DNA of 64,000 nucleotides from Helochares maculicollis. Taxonomy: Eukaryota; Arthropoda; Insecta; Coleoptera; Hydrophilidae. Shown here in pieces: positions 49,165 to 61,816 of this stretch. The stretch lies in contig JAWQRO010000060.1 of the NCBI GenBank assembly GCA_033557835.1, positions 1 to 64,000 on the forward strand. The letters are read 5' to 3'. A program made the position numbers and the translations under genes. Position 1 is the stretch's first letter; the number at the start of each line of letters is the position of its first letter. The notes under the pieces were generated by a model. That model saw only the letters and a list, made by a program, of their open reading frames with translations. It was not told where the DNA came from and made no database searches.

Positions 49165-51475
49165 TACAAGCTATATCTCTGATGATTATAGTTTATTGTA
49201 TCGCTTCCTATTCATATTGTGGTTTAGGTCCGTAACCTACTTTGCATGTTTTTCTTATATATTCAGAATTAAAAATGAGTGATCTAAATATATACGCAGA
49301 CTTCATTGCAATTAACTGTCAAAAGTACGTATTAACCCTGAGAAAATAAGTAAAGAAATGTCTTAAAACATTTTCAAATTGAGTGATCACTCAACTTTCA
49401 ACCTTCAGTCACACTCTTTCTCGATATATTCCATGTGATACAAACGAGTGAACTTGCGTCCGCGGCTCACGCACATCAACCTAACCATTAGCAAACGCTT
49501 AGCGCATCCACTCTGCTCTAGAGATGCTACAAACACCTTCGTTTATATCTCATGGAACTTACCTAACATATTCGTAATAATGACGCATCCAGGCGATTCT
49601 GGTTTCATTAAACCATGTATCTGCAACCATTTGTAGTTGAAGATCACTGCTTATACTAACACCAAAGCCTATTTAAGAAAATTTCATCAAATGCGTCTTA
49701 GTAATTATTATAACAAATGTAAATTCCTGAAAGATTTTTGGGACATGGCAACCAACTGGCGAACAATGAGTTATTAAATTAAATTATTAAATTTGAACTA
49801 AAATCGCCCGGAAGTTTGGTGTGTCCACAAACTTTAAATTTTAATCATATTTTAATGGTATGTCAATATAGAAGTAAGATTTTTAGAGCATAAGATCCAT
49901 GTACTGACTCTAGTGCGTGAAGGTAAGAATAAGGCTCGACACATTTTAAATAAATTTGAAATCTCCGTAATGCTCAAAACTTCACTCATGCTGCTCACCC
50001 ACTAAACAATATTGAGTTGATTACGCGTTGGTAGGACTAAATGTGCCAAATCGTGCAGTTCCTATTCATTTACACGCTGTTTGCAATTCAACTAACGTTT
50101 TCTGTTTACCTAACAGAATTTACAATAATATTTAAAATGTCCCAAGCCTTCAGTGAAATGTACATTTTTATATTTAAAGGGAGGGTGCTATATTTATTAA
50201 CATAATAAAACTATATATATCAAAGATAGTTTTAGAATGTTCGGTGTGCGGGTGTAACAGTAAATTATAAGATAGTTGTTACATGTAACTATTCAGACCT
50301 AATTAAGAAATTACTCTAAATTATCACAAGATGTATATACTATAGAAAATTTAAAAAAATATATATGGGTGTGTATAAAATTATAAATTGCGTGAACATT
50401 TTTTAGAAACTCTACTCTGTTTTCATTTTATATGTTTTCAATAGCCTTCTCGTAGTCAACATTACCAAATATGCGTTCGATTTACGATCAATCTCATTCT
50501 CAGTTAGTGTACTTCAAGAAATAACATTCCTTTGGTAGAAAATAGAATCCATATCGACTTACGACTAACCTTAGTACATACATATAAATAAATAGGGTCT
50601 AGATTTTGTGTCTACTGAAGAGAAATTTGTGATATTAAGAGGTTTACGATTCTAGGTTGAAATAGCGACACTATGTCTATATGGGACTAGGTTTACTTCA
50701 TTGTTGTCAACTTAATTAGAAATATTTACCTCTAGTTGTTATTTAAATTGGTGGAAAATAATTCAAGCAACCTTTATTGTTTTTGTGTAACAAAAATACG
50801 AAATTATACTGTTCCAATAATAAAAAAATATATTAAATTAAAAACTAGCGTTTTAATTTCGCTTTATTTTTACATTTTTGAAGAGAGAAATCTCATAAAA
50901 CATTGTTATCCTTGAATTTAGTATAGTAACTTTTATTTAAGTTTGTAGGCCTTGCAATTTGAAAAGCAGAATTTTAGTTTGAACTTCTAAAAAGTTTATT
51001 TGCGATGCCTTTTTTACATACAATTGTCACCCAAGATATTCTTAAAATTAGTAGTAGATCTAAATTCTGTTAATAAGTCTGATATTAAGTTCTATGGTTA
51101 ATTTGTTTCTTCATTTTATAACAGACATTTCTTGCTTTCTCTACTCATATCTTTATTTTCTATTGCAGCTTTCCATAACCATTTTATGTGAATCATTCTA
51201 CCATTCCTTTCTCACCTTGTTTCTTCTATAAGTATATAGCTTCTGTATTCTTTGATACTGTTGTAATTAACAATAAATTTGTTTTATGTATACTCAGTGA
51301 TAGTTTTTTTTTTAATCAGTATTTGTACATCTTGTATACTTTCGGCAAGCTTTCTTCATAGACATATCGTAAATTATATATCTGCTTATAAAATACTTCC
51401 TTTATTATCTAAGTGTATATTGAAAAATATCGGGGAATGTGTGCAAATATGTGTCTTACTCCTCTTTTTAATTTT
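49165..51475. other. No gene recognised
   Basis: AT-rich sequence with short frames only. Confidence 0.5.
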
Positions 51476-51479
51476 ATTT

Positions 51480-52110
51480 TGACTATTGCTTGCCACATCA
51501 TTTTTGGACGAGACTTTCATGCTAAGCATAACCATTGGGGCAATAGTATTATTGCCTCTAAAGAACGTGAACTATGCAAAGCTACTGCCAGGCGTGGGTG
51601 TGAATTCGTGTCTGTAACATCAGTTAGCCATTAACCCAAAAAAGTATCAAGTAAGCATCTATCAGTAAGTTTCACTACACCGTTCACTTTGACAAAGTAC
51701 TAAATATCTTAAAATACCAGAAACAATTTGGAGAACAGCTTGAAACAAGATTCCATCCTAACAGAGGAGTTGATGTATTGCCGAGACTCAATACTAGGGT
51801 AACCTTGAAAGTATCTCCCTCGCCACTTTTCAAGAAGTTGGTGAGTAAAGCAAAAATAGTCTTAATGCAAAAAACAGGTTTGACTTAGTAAGTTCTGAAA
51901 AAACTTCAAAGAAAACCCTTGGTTAAGCTAACTACCTTAATCATGCTTTTATACGATTTTATGTTTTAGATGCATGTAAAACGGCCAAAGTTATAATGAT
52001 TCCAAAACCTAACAAAAACATGAGTGAAATGGAGCTGTATCGACCCACGTCACTATTGCCAATTAAACTGATACCAACTCATCAGTTCACTGGAAGCGTA
52101 CACTATTGAA
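51480..52110 (+). mobile_element. Jockey-like LINE relic: endonuclease start joined to early reverse transcriptase
   Basis: GRDFHAKHNHWGNSIIASKE (from about 51505) is the GDFNAKH...WGS motif of an AP-type endonuclease, followed by RELCKATARRGCEFVS. After a gap, AKVIMIPKPNKNMSEMELYRP and SLLPIKL (about 51980-52070) represent reverse transcriptase motifs 1-2. The remaining endonuclease and RT motifs are missing, so the element is internally deleted and 3'-truncated. Confidence 0.8.
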
Positions 52111-52114
52111 CTAG

Positions 52115-52640
52115 GAAAATTAAATATTAGTGTTGGATTGGGACATAAACGTATATTTTATTTTGCATAGGGTTTGTTATATAATTAAAGAAATTGAGAA
52201 GTACATTTTCGCTATGCCCTTCGCATACCAAAATGTTGAGTGGAGGCACGGCAGATGTTTTTCAATTCAAAATGCTGATAAACGTTAAGATATTAAGTAT
52301 TTGAATAGTTTTAATTTGGAGATAATAGTAGTACTAAGACGAGACGGAAGTAAAAAACTAATTTACAAAAATATTAAATTGATCACAGTTCAGAACTAAT
52401 AGCTTTCGAAAAAAGAAATGAAAGCAATCAATAAATTTCTTCATTTTTCAAAAAACCTTGATATGCATATTTGTGAGGATGTTGAATAAAAACCATTCCA
52501 TTTTGATTCAATCCGACAAGTATTGATTTAATGACAGGTTTTGATTTGGTGATAATGTTTAATACAACAATAAAATTTAATCGTACAAAATTTTCAAATT
52601 TAAATAACGCTTTTTCGCGCCAAATATTACGCCGCTCCTA
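52115..52640. other. Intergenic; promoter region of the four-TM gene
   Basis: AT-rich until about 52610, where TTTTCGCGCCAAATATTACGCCGCTCC gives a small GC-rich block (CGCGCC). This is a plausible core promoter region, about 170 bases before the ATG. No TATA box is evident. Confidence 0.4.
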
Positions 52641-52789
52641 TTGGTTCCCTTAAATTATAACGGTCACTTGAGAATAAAAGAAGGCAAAACAAAATCCCGC
52701 TTCCACTTTGTTGTTTCCTCTTTTACAGAACGCGTCTCTAAGCGTCTCTTAAGTGATTTCCAGAAAAGTGTTCAGAAATATTGGGAAAA

Positions 52790-53608
52790 ATGGCGATTAA
52801 TGCTCCATGCTGGAACTTTTTCGGTAAGTTTCGACTAAGTTTTTTCCTTGTCAATTCAAAATCAATGTAATTTCGGTCATATATTTTTTTCAGTTACTTT
52901 CGTAGTCGGATTCTTCTTAACCATGATCATTCCGGCTGTTTTATGCTTATTCAATGCATTCGTTTATGATGGTTACAACACTTATGTGGACTTAATATTC
53001 AAAATGTTGATGATGGAACGATTATACTTTACTGTAGCGTATATGATGGGATTTACGGCCCTTTCAATGCTAATAGCTTTAAAGGTCCCTCATTTCTACA
53101 AATTCGTCGCAATATTTGCCACAATAATAGCAGCTTATCTTATTATTCTCATGGAAACTGTATATGACAGCACTCCTTATATACTAAACCTCTCGTTCAT
53201 TATTGGAAACGTCCAAGCTATTATATTTGTAAGTTACTATCAAAACTAATGTTCATGTTTTACCTTATACTAATGTTTTACTTGCAGATCTTTATTTTCA
53301 TGGTCTACTCAAGACGAGACTGGGCTGGAAACATTCGCAGAGAAACAGCCTTCTTTCGATTGACTACTATTATAATTCCTAATCTCGTCTACTCTCTATA
53401 CGAAAAATTCTTCAAAAAGGAGGACCCTATTCCCAGCGATGTCAAAGTTCTTTGGAAGCACAGACGTCATTCCTATGGACAACCAGGTAGAAGCGTAGAG
53501 GATGCTTCATTGGGAATTGGAAACACCTATCCTAGCTCATCTTCATCAGCTCCACTTGGTCGCCCAATCCGTGGAAAAGGCAAAGCCTCATCCTCTCGCA
53601 GATCTTAA
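52790..53608 (+). CDS. Unrecognised four-transmembrane protein (3 exons, 229 aa)
   Basis: Exons are 52790-52823, 52894-53228 and 53288-53608, with GT-AG introns in phases 1 and 0. The start is the ATG after GGGAAAA; it yields a short N-terminus MAINAPCWNFF, and this tiny first exon is matched in a relative at 61817-61850. Predicted helices lie at about residues 12-35, 55-75, 80-99 and 107-130. The loop between the first two contains YDGYNTYVDLIFKM. The tail of about 100 residues is probably cytosolic: it begins YSRRDWAGNIRRETAFF, is rich in basic residues, and ends in a Ser-rich segment with GRPIRGKGKASSSRRS. I do not recognise the family. The topology suggests a small tetraspan plasma-membrane or endomembrane protein; function is unknown. 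The frame is intact, with no rare features, and two dead relatives lie at 59.9 and 61.8 kb. Confidence 0.85.
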
Positions 53609-53689
53609 TGGTCTAGCATCTTATGCAATTGTCCCTTCAAAAGGCTGCGTTTATTGTTTAATCGTTAGAGTTTATATTTCAATTCATTT

Positions 53690-55400
53690 CAAATGTTAGG
53701 CAAAGAACACCAATCTGCAACCCTACTGCTATCTTTGTAGTTATACTCAGCACAGCAAGTTTGCAGCTTGATATTCTGCTTTCATTTATGTTCTAACTTT
53801 ATTAGATTACAGTTAAGTGTTACGTTTGAATTTTGCCTTGAATAGCCATATTTCATTGATTGCATTTATACCAGAAAATATGCTATCACATTTTAGTTGA
53901 TACCTTTTTCTACGCTTTGAAATTTAATGATATTCTTATATTCGATATAGTTCAATCTTTAAACTTTCAAAATTCTTTTGTATACTAAATTATTTTCTTT
54001 CATATTTCATGGACCATAAGTAACAAACTTACTCTTCACACAAAACATAACTGTAAAAATTTCAATTTCTGTTAGTCAAAGAATATCAACCTTCAATCCT
54101 AATGCAATTTTTATAGTAAAACTATATTTTCTTGTTTGATCGTTATATCCTAAGATATGCTAGAATATTTTAGTTTGTATCTTTTCCTGAGCTTTAAAGT
54201 TTAAAGAAAACCTCATATTCTCCAAAGCTTAATCTTTAAGTTTAAAAACATTTTTTTGTGTACCTTATGATTTCGTTCAAATTTTGCCCAATTATTCACG
54301 ATTTTTAACAAGCTAGCTACTCACAACACCAACGTGGCTGAACTTCCAATATTTTTTAGGCAAAGATCATCAATCTGTAACCCTAACGCTATCTTTGTAG
54401 TTGAACAAAGCACAGCAAGCTCGCAGTTCAATATTCTGCTTAGATTTATGTATTGATTTTTTTGTTAGATAACAGTTAAGAATTAAGTTAGGATATTGCC
54501 TGAAATGGCAATTTTTTTTGTTTGCTCTTAAGCCTTCAGGGATGCTAGCATATTTTATTTGGTACCTTTTCCTAAGCTTTGAAATTTACAGAAAACCTCA
54601 TTTTTGCCACAGTTCAAAATTTTTTTTGAGTACTAAATAATTTTCCTTCAGATTTCTGGGCACTAATATTACCATTTCTAACAAACTGGCTACTCACATA
54701 AAGTCCAACTGCAAAAAATAGCAACTTCTACTAGCCAAAGAATATCAACTTGCTACTATAATGCTATCTTCGTAGTTAAACAAAACACAGTAAGCTTGCA
54801 GTTTAATATTCGACTTACAATTATGCCTTGAATGGTGATTTTTCTTGGTTTGTCTTAATGTTTATGTTTAAAAATTCTTTTGTATACTATATAATTTTCA
54901 TTCAAATTTCATTTCAATTTATGATTTTTAACAAGCTAGCTACTCACATGACGGCAAAGTGCCTAAAATTTCAATATATGTTTTTGCAAAGATCATCAAC
55001 TTGCAAGTCTAATGCTATAATTGTAGTTAAACAAATTATAATAAGCTTGCAATTTGATATTCTGCTTTCTTTTGTGTTCTGACTTTTTTGTTAGATTTAC
55101 CCGTTGAGTTCGAATTTTGCGTTGAATGGGAATTTCCTCGTTTGACTTTATGCCCTAAAATTGTGCTAGCATTCCTTAGATGGTGCATTTCCCTGAGCTT
55201 TAAAATTTGACGATGACTTCATGTTTGCCATAGTTTAATCTCTAAGCTTTTAATGCTTTTTAGAATTACTTAACAATGATTTTGTACCAAATTATATTGC
55301 TTAAATATTTACAATTTTCTACAAGCTCACTATTCTCCAATATTTGTCGAAGACCTTCATACAGAATCCCTATAAAATTCTTTTTACCTACATCTGGTAA
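53690..55400. repeat. Diverged tandem repeat of about 250-380 bp units
   Basis: Recurring landmarks: ACCCTACTGCTATCTTTGTAG-like sequence near 53720, 54090, 54375, 54750 and 55000; CTTTTCCTGAGCTTTAAAGTT-like sequence near 53905, 54180, 54565 and 55190; AACAAGCTAGCTACTCACA-like sequence near 54022, 54307, 54680 and 54930. The landmarks keep the same order, giving at least five units, the last very degraded. Copies differ by many substitutions and indels. The array starts directly after the four-TM gene and may include its 3' UTR. Confidence 0.75.
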
Positions 55401-55404
55401 AGCT

Positions 55405-56640
55405 TCTAAAGAAAACGTTCAGCTTCACATCATGTTAACTCTTGATCAAGTTATGCTGACAAAACTTTTAGATTTTTAATTTATTCTCCTTAAACAAATT
55501 ACATATACATGACATGATGTGGCAAAATTGCAAAAGCTGTATTACGTACTGAAAGTGGTTGATATTAACACAATCCATAAACTCATACTACAATTTCAAG
55601 AACACCCTACTTATATTAATTTTTATAATTATTTTTAAATTATACCCAGGACATAGTAAACATGTTAAAATTTAGCTCATGGGTCTTGACTTATGGCAGT
55701 CATAAATTGAGCTAATATGTTAATTTACTTTAATATTCTTTAACCATAGTAGTCTCTGTGTTACCTGACATATATAATCATATGCACAATTATCTTGACA
55801 CTAAGATTCGCATATGTTATATAGATATTATATTTAAATATTTATATTGTTAAAATGTTTTGTTAAGTTCATGGTGCATGTGACAAGTTTTTATTTTGTT
55901 GGCAAGCTGAAGCTCTACGAAATTAAAAAATTTTCACTGTAAACATGATTTTGTTCATTAATTAAATTCAATAAAAAGTTCATACTACAGCTTTTAGGGA
56001 TCATTTTTAACTTATGCTTAGCCTGATGGAACAATTCTTAAAATTTTGAAATAAATCATAGCACCTTCACTTAGCAACTTAAGAATACAATGTATTGATG
56101 TAACAAATTTTAAAAGAGTAGCCGGGGAGTTGTGTATTTCAGTTTTAACTGATATACAACACAAAAAGATTATACTTTAATACTATCTAATTACATGACC
56201 GAGAGAGTCGAACATTATAAATGAAACAAAAGTGGCTACATAACATCCAATAAACATTTCTCCTGTATCTTCTAAGTAACCAGCTGAAATATAGGTACAA
56301 ATTCAGATACATAATATATCAAATAAACTTTTAACATCTTTTCATAGGGTGATATTGACAACGGGAATAACAAAAGTAAGAACTTATGTAATAACATAAC
56401 GTCAGTATATATATTTTTTAATTTATAAAATCTATCTACCTGACCTAAGAGAAAAAATATAAGAGTTTAAATAAAAGCCACTTCAAGCATTCTTAAAAGT
56501 TTTTCAGCACTACTTTAAGAGTTAGAGAAATGAAAAAAAGAATTCATAGAACACATACTGTTTATAGAATACAATTTTAAAATATTTCTTCAAGGCAAAA
56601 TATGTTGCCTGAAATATTAATCAACCCGTAGGTACCAATC
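55405..56640. other. No gene recognised
   Basis: AT-rich sequence between two repeat fields, with short frames only. Confidence 0.5.
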
Positions 56641-56649
56641 AAAGTAACA

Positions 56650-59550
56650 GTTAACAGATATATGGCACCTATTCATCAAAATTTCCTAGCTTGCCTTTAC
56701 CAATTAGAAGATTAAATAATACCATTTCAAGAACTGACAAAGCATACGTATCGAACTTAAAAAACTTCTACTATTACCTATACGAGATCGAAAGACAAAT
56801 TTTATCACCTCTATAAAAGGTATAACGTGTGCATTGAAGTTATTTTAAAACTTATCCAAACTTACCACTCCGAGCTAGAAGACTGAATATAATCATTTCT
56901 AGAGGAGACAAAGCGCATGCATAGAAATTGTTTTAAAAAAATTGCAAGATAGAGGAACAACTGTTGACAAATGAAATAAAAACACAGCTCCATAATCAAA
57001 CATTTTTATAAAACAGTTTCCTGGATTATCTATGTGAGCTAGAGAATGGAATGTTAACATTTCAAGAGAGAACACATCTCACTCATGAAATGTAAAGACA
57101 TTTCTAGGTTTAGCTATGCGACCTAGAGGATTGAATTTTAATATTTCAGACAGCGCAAAAATCGAAGTTCTCTCTAAATATTTTCCAGACTAACCTATTC
57201 GAACTAGATGATCAATTTTGAGCGAAGACTCATCAAACTTTTTCTAAAATAATTTCCTGTTATGATAACATACCATATCAAGGAAAACAAAACGTTCTCA
57301 ATTTGCTTAGAAAAACTAAATTCATTTGCACCCTCCTTAATATTTAAGCACTTCTAATTTCATCAGCCCTAATTGCAAATTAAGAAAATTAATGTTATTA
57401 TTTTAAAAGAGACAAACCGCTGGCATAAAAATTCCAGGCTTATATTTGCAAGAAAGAAATTAGAATGCAACCACTAAAAAACGATTCAACGCTTACACCA
57501 AACTTTTGCCTAAGAAAATTTTCAAGCGTACCTATGAACAAATAATACAGTTTTAGGACAAGACCTAATGCATGCCTCGATCTTCACATCATTTTACTGG
57601 CATTCCATATTCCAGCTCGAGGATTGAATATTACAAATTCCAGAAAAGACACAGCGCATGCATCGAAATTCTTTTAAAAATTGTCCAGGCTTTCTATATT
57701 CGACTAGACGATTGATTAATACAATTTTAGAAAAGGGTAGAGGCTATGCTTCAAAATTCATTTAAAGTTGTTGTCTGGCGTTCTATATTTAAGGAAGAGG
57801 ATTTAATATTACAATTCCTAAAAAAGAGTGCATGCATCAAATTTCTTTTGAAAATATTCCTGACTGTATATATTGGAGCTAGAGGATTAAATATTACAAT
57901 CTCAAAGAAAGACACATCGCAGACATCGATAAACATTTAAAAAAATTATCTAGGCTCTTTATACTTGAACCAGAGAATTAAATATTAAAACAATATACAG
58001 AGAGGATGCAAATTCATTCCATTGAATTCCTTTTCAAGCTAGAGTATTGGACTGTACCGTTTCCCACAAAAAAATCCACCGAATGCATCGAAATTCTTTT
58101 AAAATTATTTACTTGATTGCCAATTCGAAGTATTGAATATAACAATTTTAAGAAAAGATACAGCGTATACATCGAAATTCTTTTTAATAAAACTTCTTTG
58201 CTTTCTATATTCGAGTTAAAACATTGCAAAAGACAATTTAAAAAAAAAGTACAACAAATACATCACAATTATGCTAAATAGATTCCCAGGCTTATCCAAT
58301 CAAGCTAAATAATTTAGTATTACAATTTCCAGAAAAAACAACGCGTGCATAGCTCTTCGACTTACCGATACCAGCCTAAGGATTGAATGTTAACATTTCA
58401 GGAGAGAGCACAACATATGCATCGAATTTTTTAAAGCTCCCTGACTTTGCCATGCCACCCAACGGAACAACTGTTAATATTTCAAGAGAGGACTCGATGA
58501 AGTTCTTTGGCAAAAATCCTTGCTTACCAAACCAAGTTTGAGGATTGAATGTTAAATTTTCAAGAGAAGACTTAATATATGCATCAAACTTCTATTCCGG
58601 CTTATCTACTAAAGCTGGAGATAATTTCAAGACTTACCATATACTTGGTGCTCGTTTTTAAAAAGTATCTTTAACATTCCTTCGGATGTTAATATTTACA
58701 GAGAAGACGCAACGCACGAATTAAAATCCATTTAACTTTTGCTTACCTTACTTTTACTTACCTATGTTCGGCTGAAGATCAAATGATAGTATTTCAAGAG
58801 CGGACACAGCGAAGACATTGAATATCGTTTAAAAAAACTGGCTAACCTATACTAACTACAAGATCAAATGGGAACATTTTCAAGAGACGAAACGATAAGC
58901 GCGTCATGCTTCTTTTAAACAATTCTTCGGCTTATCTACGCAAACCAAATTAATCAATTTTACTTTTCGAAAGAACCTTTAGAAGTTAAATAAGTCCATG
59001 CTCAATTAAACGAGTCTGAGGATCGAATGTTAATATTTCAAATGTGGACTCAATAAACGCATCGAGATTTTTTAACTCTTTCCTGACTTACGCTTTCTTC
59101 AGACTCCAATGTTACCTTTCCAAGATAAGACAGCAAAAGCATCATAATTCTTTTAAATAGTTCCATATTTACCTATGTGAGCCTAATAATTGGACATTAA
59201 CATTTTCAGAGAAGATATAACGGACGCATTGCCCTTCTTTAAATGAAATCTTGGTTTAGATCGAATGTTAAATTTTAAGAGGAAACATAATAAACACATC
59301 GAGCTTTATTAAACCACTTTCCAAATCTACCTACGCAAACTAGAAGGATAAATGTTAACTTCTCAAGAAAAGAATAAGCATACGCATCGTACTTCTTACC
59401 TATGCAAGCCTGCGAATCGAATTATAATATTTCCAGGAAGGACACAGCATACGCATCGAAATCTCTTTCAAATAATTCATCTTTTACCAAAACGGATAAG
59501 ACATTTATCACTTCAAGAAAAAACACTTCATTTGACGGTTTTTTAAATTT
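56650..59550. repeat. Old tandem repeat field, unit about 85-90 bp
   Basis: The pieces GAGGATTGAATGTTAA, ATTTCAAGAGAAGACACAGC, GCATGCATCGAAATTCTTTT and TTACCTATGCGAGCTAG recur in this order. The GGATTGAATA-like landmark falls at 57621, 57709, 57799, 57884, 57974 and 58131, a spacing of about 85-90 bases with one irregular step. More than 25 decayed units are implied. The same repeat reappears inside the duplicated blocks at about 60780-61550 and 63010-63790, so it predates that duplication. Confidence 0.75.
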
Positions 59551-59934
59551 TTTCATAAGAATCGTTTTTAGATTTAATAATGGGAGATTGCATTGCTACC
59601 AGCCGAGTTTGATACGAAAGAAGAATAATAAATCTACAAGTCCTACGTATTTACTTTCTATTAACAACGTATCTAAGAAACCATCGTCTTGTTACATAGG
59701 AATGAATGTTTGTTTATTTATTAATGAATTTGTCATTTGACTGTTAGATTTCACGTGATTTTTAACAATAGCTTCATTCTATTCGTTGACCCGATCTTTC
59801 GTCGTAGTTGATGCTCGAAAGTATCGAACTTGATGCTGTTGAACACTTCACTTGAGCTCGGTGGTATTCTTTTTGGACCCAGGGCTTAACATGCTAAAAA
59901 TAAAACTTTTCTAACAAATTATTTTTATTTTCAG

Positions 59935-60711
59935 GAGTTTTTTGTAGCTCAATTGCTATAAATTTCTTGCTGCTTGTGATGCTAACTATGCTAATGCCTA
60001 TTTTACCTCTGAATGGTGACTTTAAGAACTACATATTGGATGTTGTAACATTTATATACATTTATGTTATAGCATGTTACGCTATAATGTTCTGCATCAT
60101 ATCTTCTTTCACATTGTTTACAATACCGCTATGGCTCTTATGGCTTATGTTTGCCTTATCTGGAATAGCACTGAGTACCCTTTTTAACTTTCACGAATTT
60201 CATCTACTAAATCGAGATGTTAGGGTTCCTTCCATTTCTATTGGCAGTCTTCAGATTATTGCAATGGTAAGGTATATTGCCATTTCAAACTGTACTTTTT
60301 CTGTAATTGGTTTTGTTTTCTTAGTTGATGATATCGTTATGGAAGTCACGCTTTAACCGCATAGATGGGCCGACTGAAGACACTTAATATCATATTTTAT
60401 CATTTGCTAGCGACAACTCCATCGAAGTCGATCCACTACAAGATGAAAATTTAGAACTTTCCTCCCCTGTAGTCGTAAAAGTCCTCTATAGATGCTTGAG
60501 ACAATTTCGAGTGAATGCGTCCTACACCTCACCATATCCAGGCGTTTTCAAAAAAGGTCGTTATGATAATGTTACAATAGTTGTGCCGTCATATGAAAAA
60601 GAACAAACTAGATTTATAGATGATGGGCAAGAAGCAAATATTGTAACAATACAAATTTTAGATGACTATGGATATCATTTTATCTTTTATATACTTTTAA
60701 TAAATTCGTAG
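59935..60711 (+). pseudogene. Dead relative of the four-TM gene, copy 1 (first exon deleted, one nonsense codon)
   Basis: Exon 2 (59935-60266, 332 bases, entered in phase 1) encodes VFCSSIAINFLLLVMLTMLM, several hydrophobic helices and an ISIGSLQIIAM end. Exon 3 (from 60325, phase 0) begins LMISLWKSRFNRIDGPTEDT. It hits TAA at 60385-60387, where copy 2 has CAA, and then stays open for 107 codons to TAG at 60709. Compared with copy 2, about 100 bases containing the first exon and ATG are deleted near 59760, and a second deletion near 60670 removes the natural C-terminus. Exon lengths and phases mirror the intact gene at 52790-53608, which is why I place it in the same family. With no start and a stop it should not make the full protein. 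Confidence 0.82.
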
Positions 60712-61816
60712 TTATAGCTATTATTTTATAAAACTTTTGCGAAATAAATTTGAGATCAAATTCTTTACGAGTTTTATTTCGGAAGATTATAAATTCCTTG
60801 CCAGACTGACCTATGCAAACTAAGGGATTGATTGTTATTATTTTACAAGAATTAAATCATTATCATCAAAATTATTAATACAATTCTGGCGAATTATGGC
60901 GCGATGGAGGGTTAAATGTTACAATTTTAAAAGAAGACGCAACTAATTCATCCAATTGTTTTTTAACCTTTAGCATATCTATGCTATATAGAGGAGCGAA
61001 TGGTTACTTTTTAAAAAAAGAAACAACTAATACAACGTACTGCTGCTAATAAAAGTTTCTGGCGTATCTATGCGAGCCCAAGAAGTGATTGTTAACAATT
61101 TAAGAGAAGACTACGTGAAAATCCATCTCTGTTTTTCACGTTCTCTGATTTACCTGTGTGAGCCTGAAGATTGCATGTTAATATTTAAAATAAAGAGCGA
61201 CCGAGTGCTTCAAACTGCGGCTGAAAATATTTTCTGGTATACTTATGCGAGCTAAAGGATTGAAAGTTAACAACTCAAGAAAATCCTAAACTTCTTCACA
61301 GAACGTGTTTTTTAGTTCCCCTATTATCCTATGTTAGCGAAAGACTTTTCAAGGGACGGTTAAATGTAGACATTGTACTCCTTTTACCAAAGTTTCTTTC
61401 TCACCTACCCGAGCCTGAGGATCAACTGTTAATATTTTAAGAGACGACATACCAAATGCATGAAAGTCTCTTTAAAATAATTTCTCACCGATCCATGGGT
61501 GCTAGCAGATCAAACCTTAGTATTTTCATTTAAGAAAAGACACTTCGATCGAAGATGATAGATCGGTATTTCAATTTTTGCGATTGGAATGATTAACGAT
61601 ATTAATAATAGGTCGTTACGTTGCTACCCGCAGAGCCAGATTCGAAAGAAGAAATCTACAAGCTCTACGTATTTGCTTCTATCTAACAACGTATCTTCGA
61701 TACCAACGTCTGGTTACCTAGGAGTCAATGTTTGTTTATTTATTAATAAATTTGTCATTTCACTGTTAGATTTGACGTGATTGAGTTTTGTGCCGCAAAA
61801 AATACTATTTTTCACG

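Noticed and set aside
56650..59550. Repeat field considered as a decayed multi-exon gene or CRISPR array
   Set aside because: The units are contiguous, vary throughout rather than as repeat plus spacer, and hold no conserved frame.
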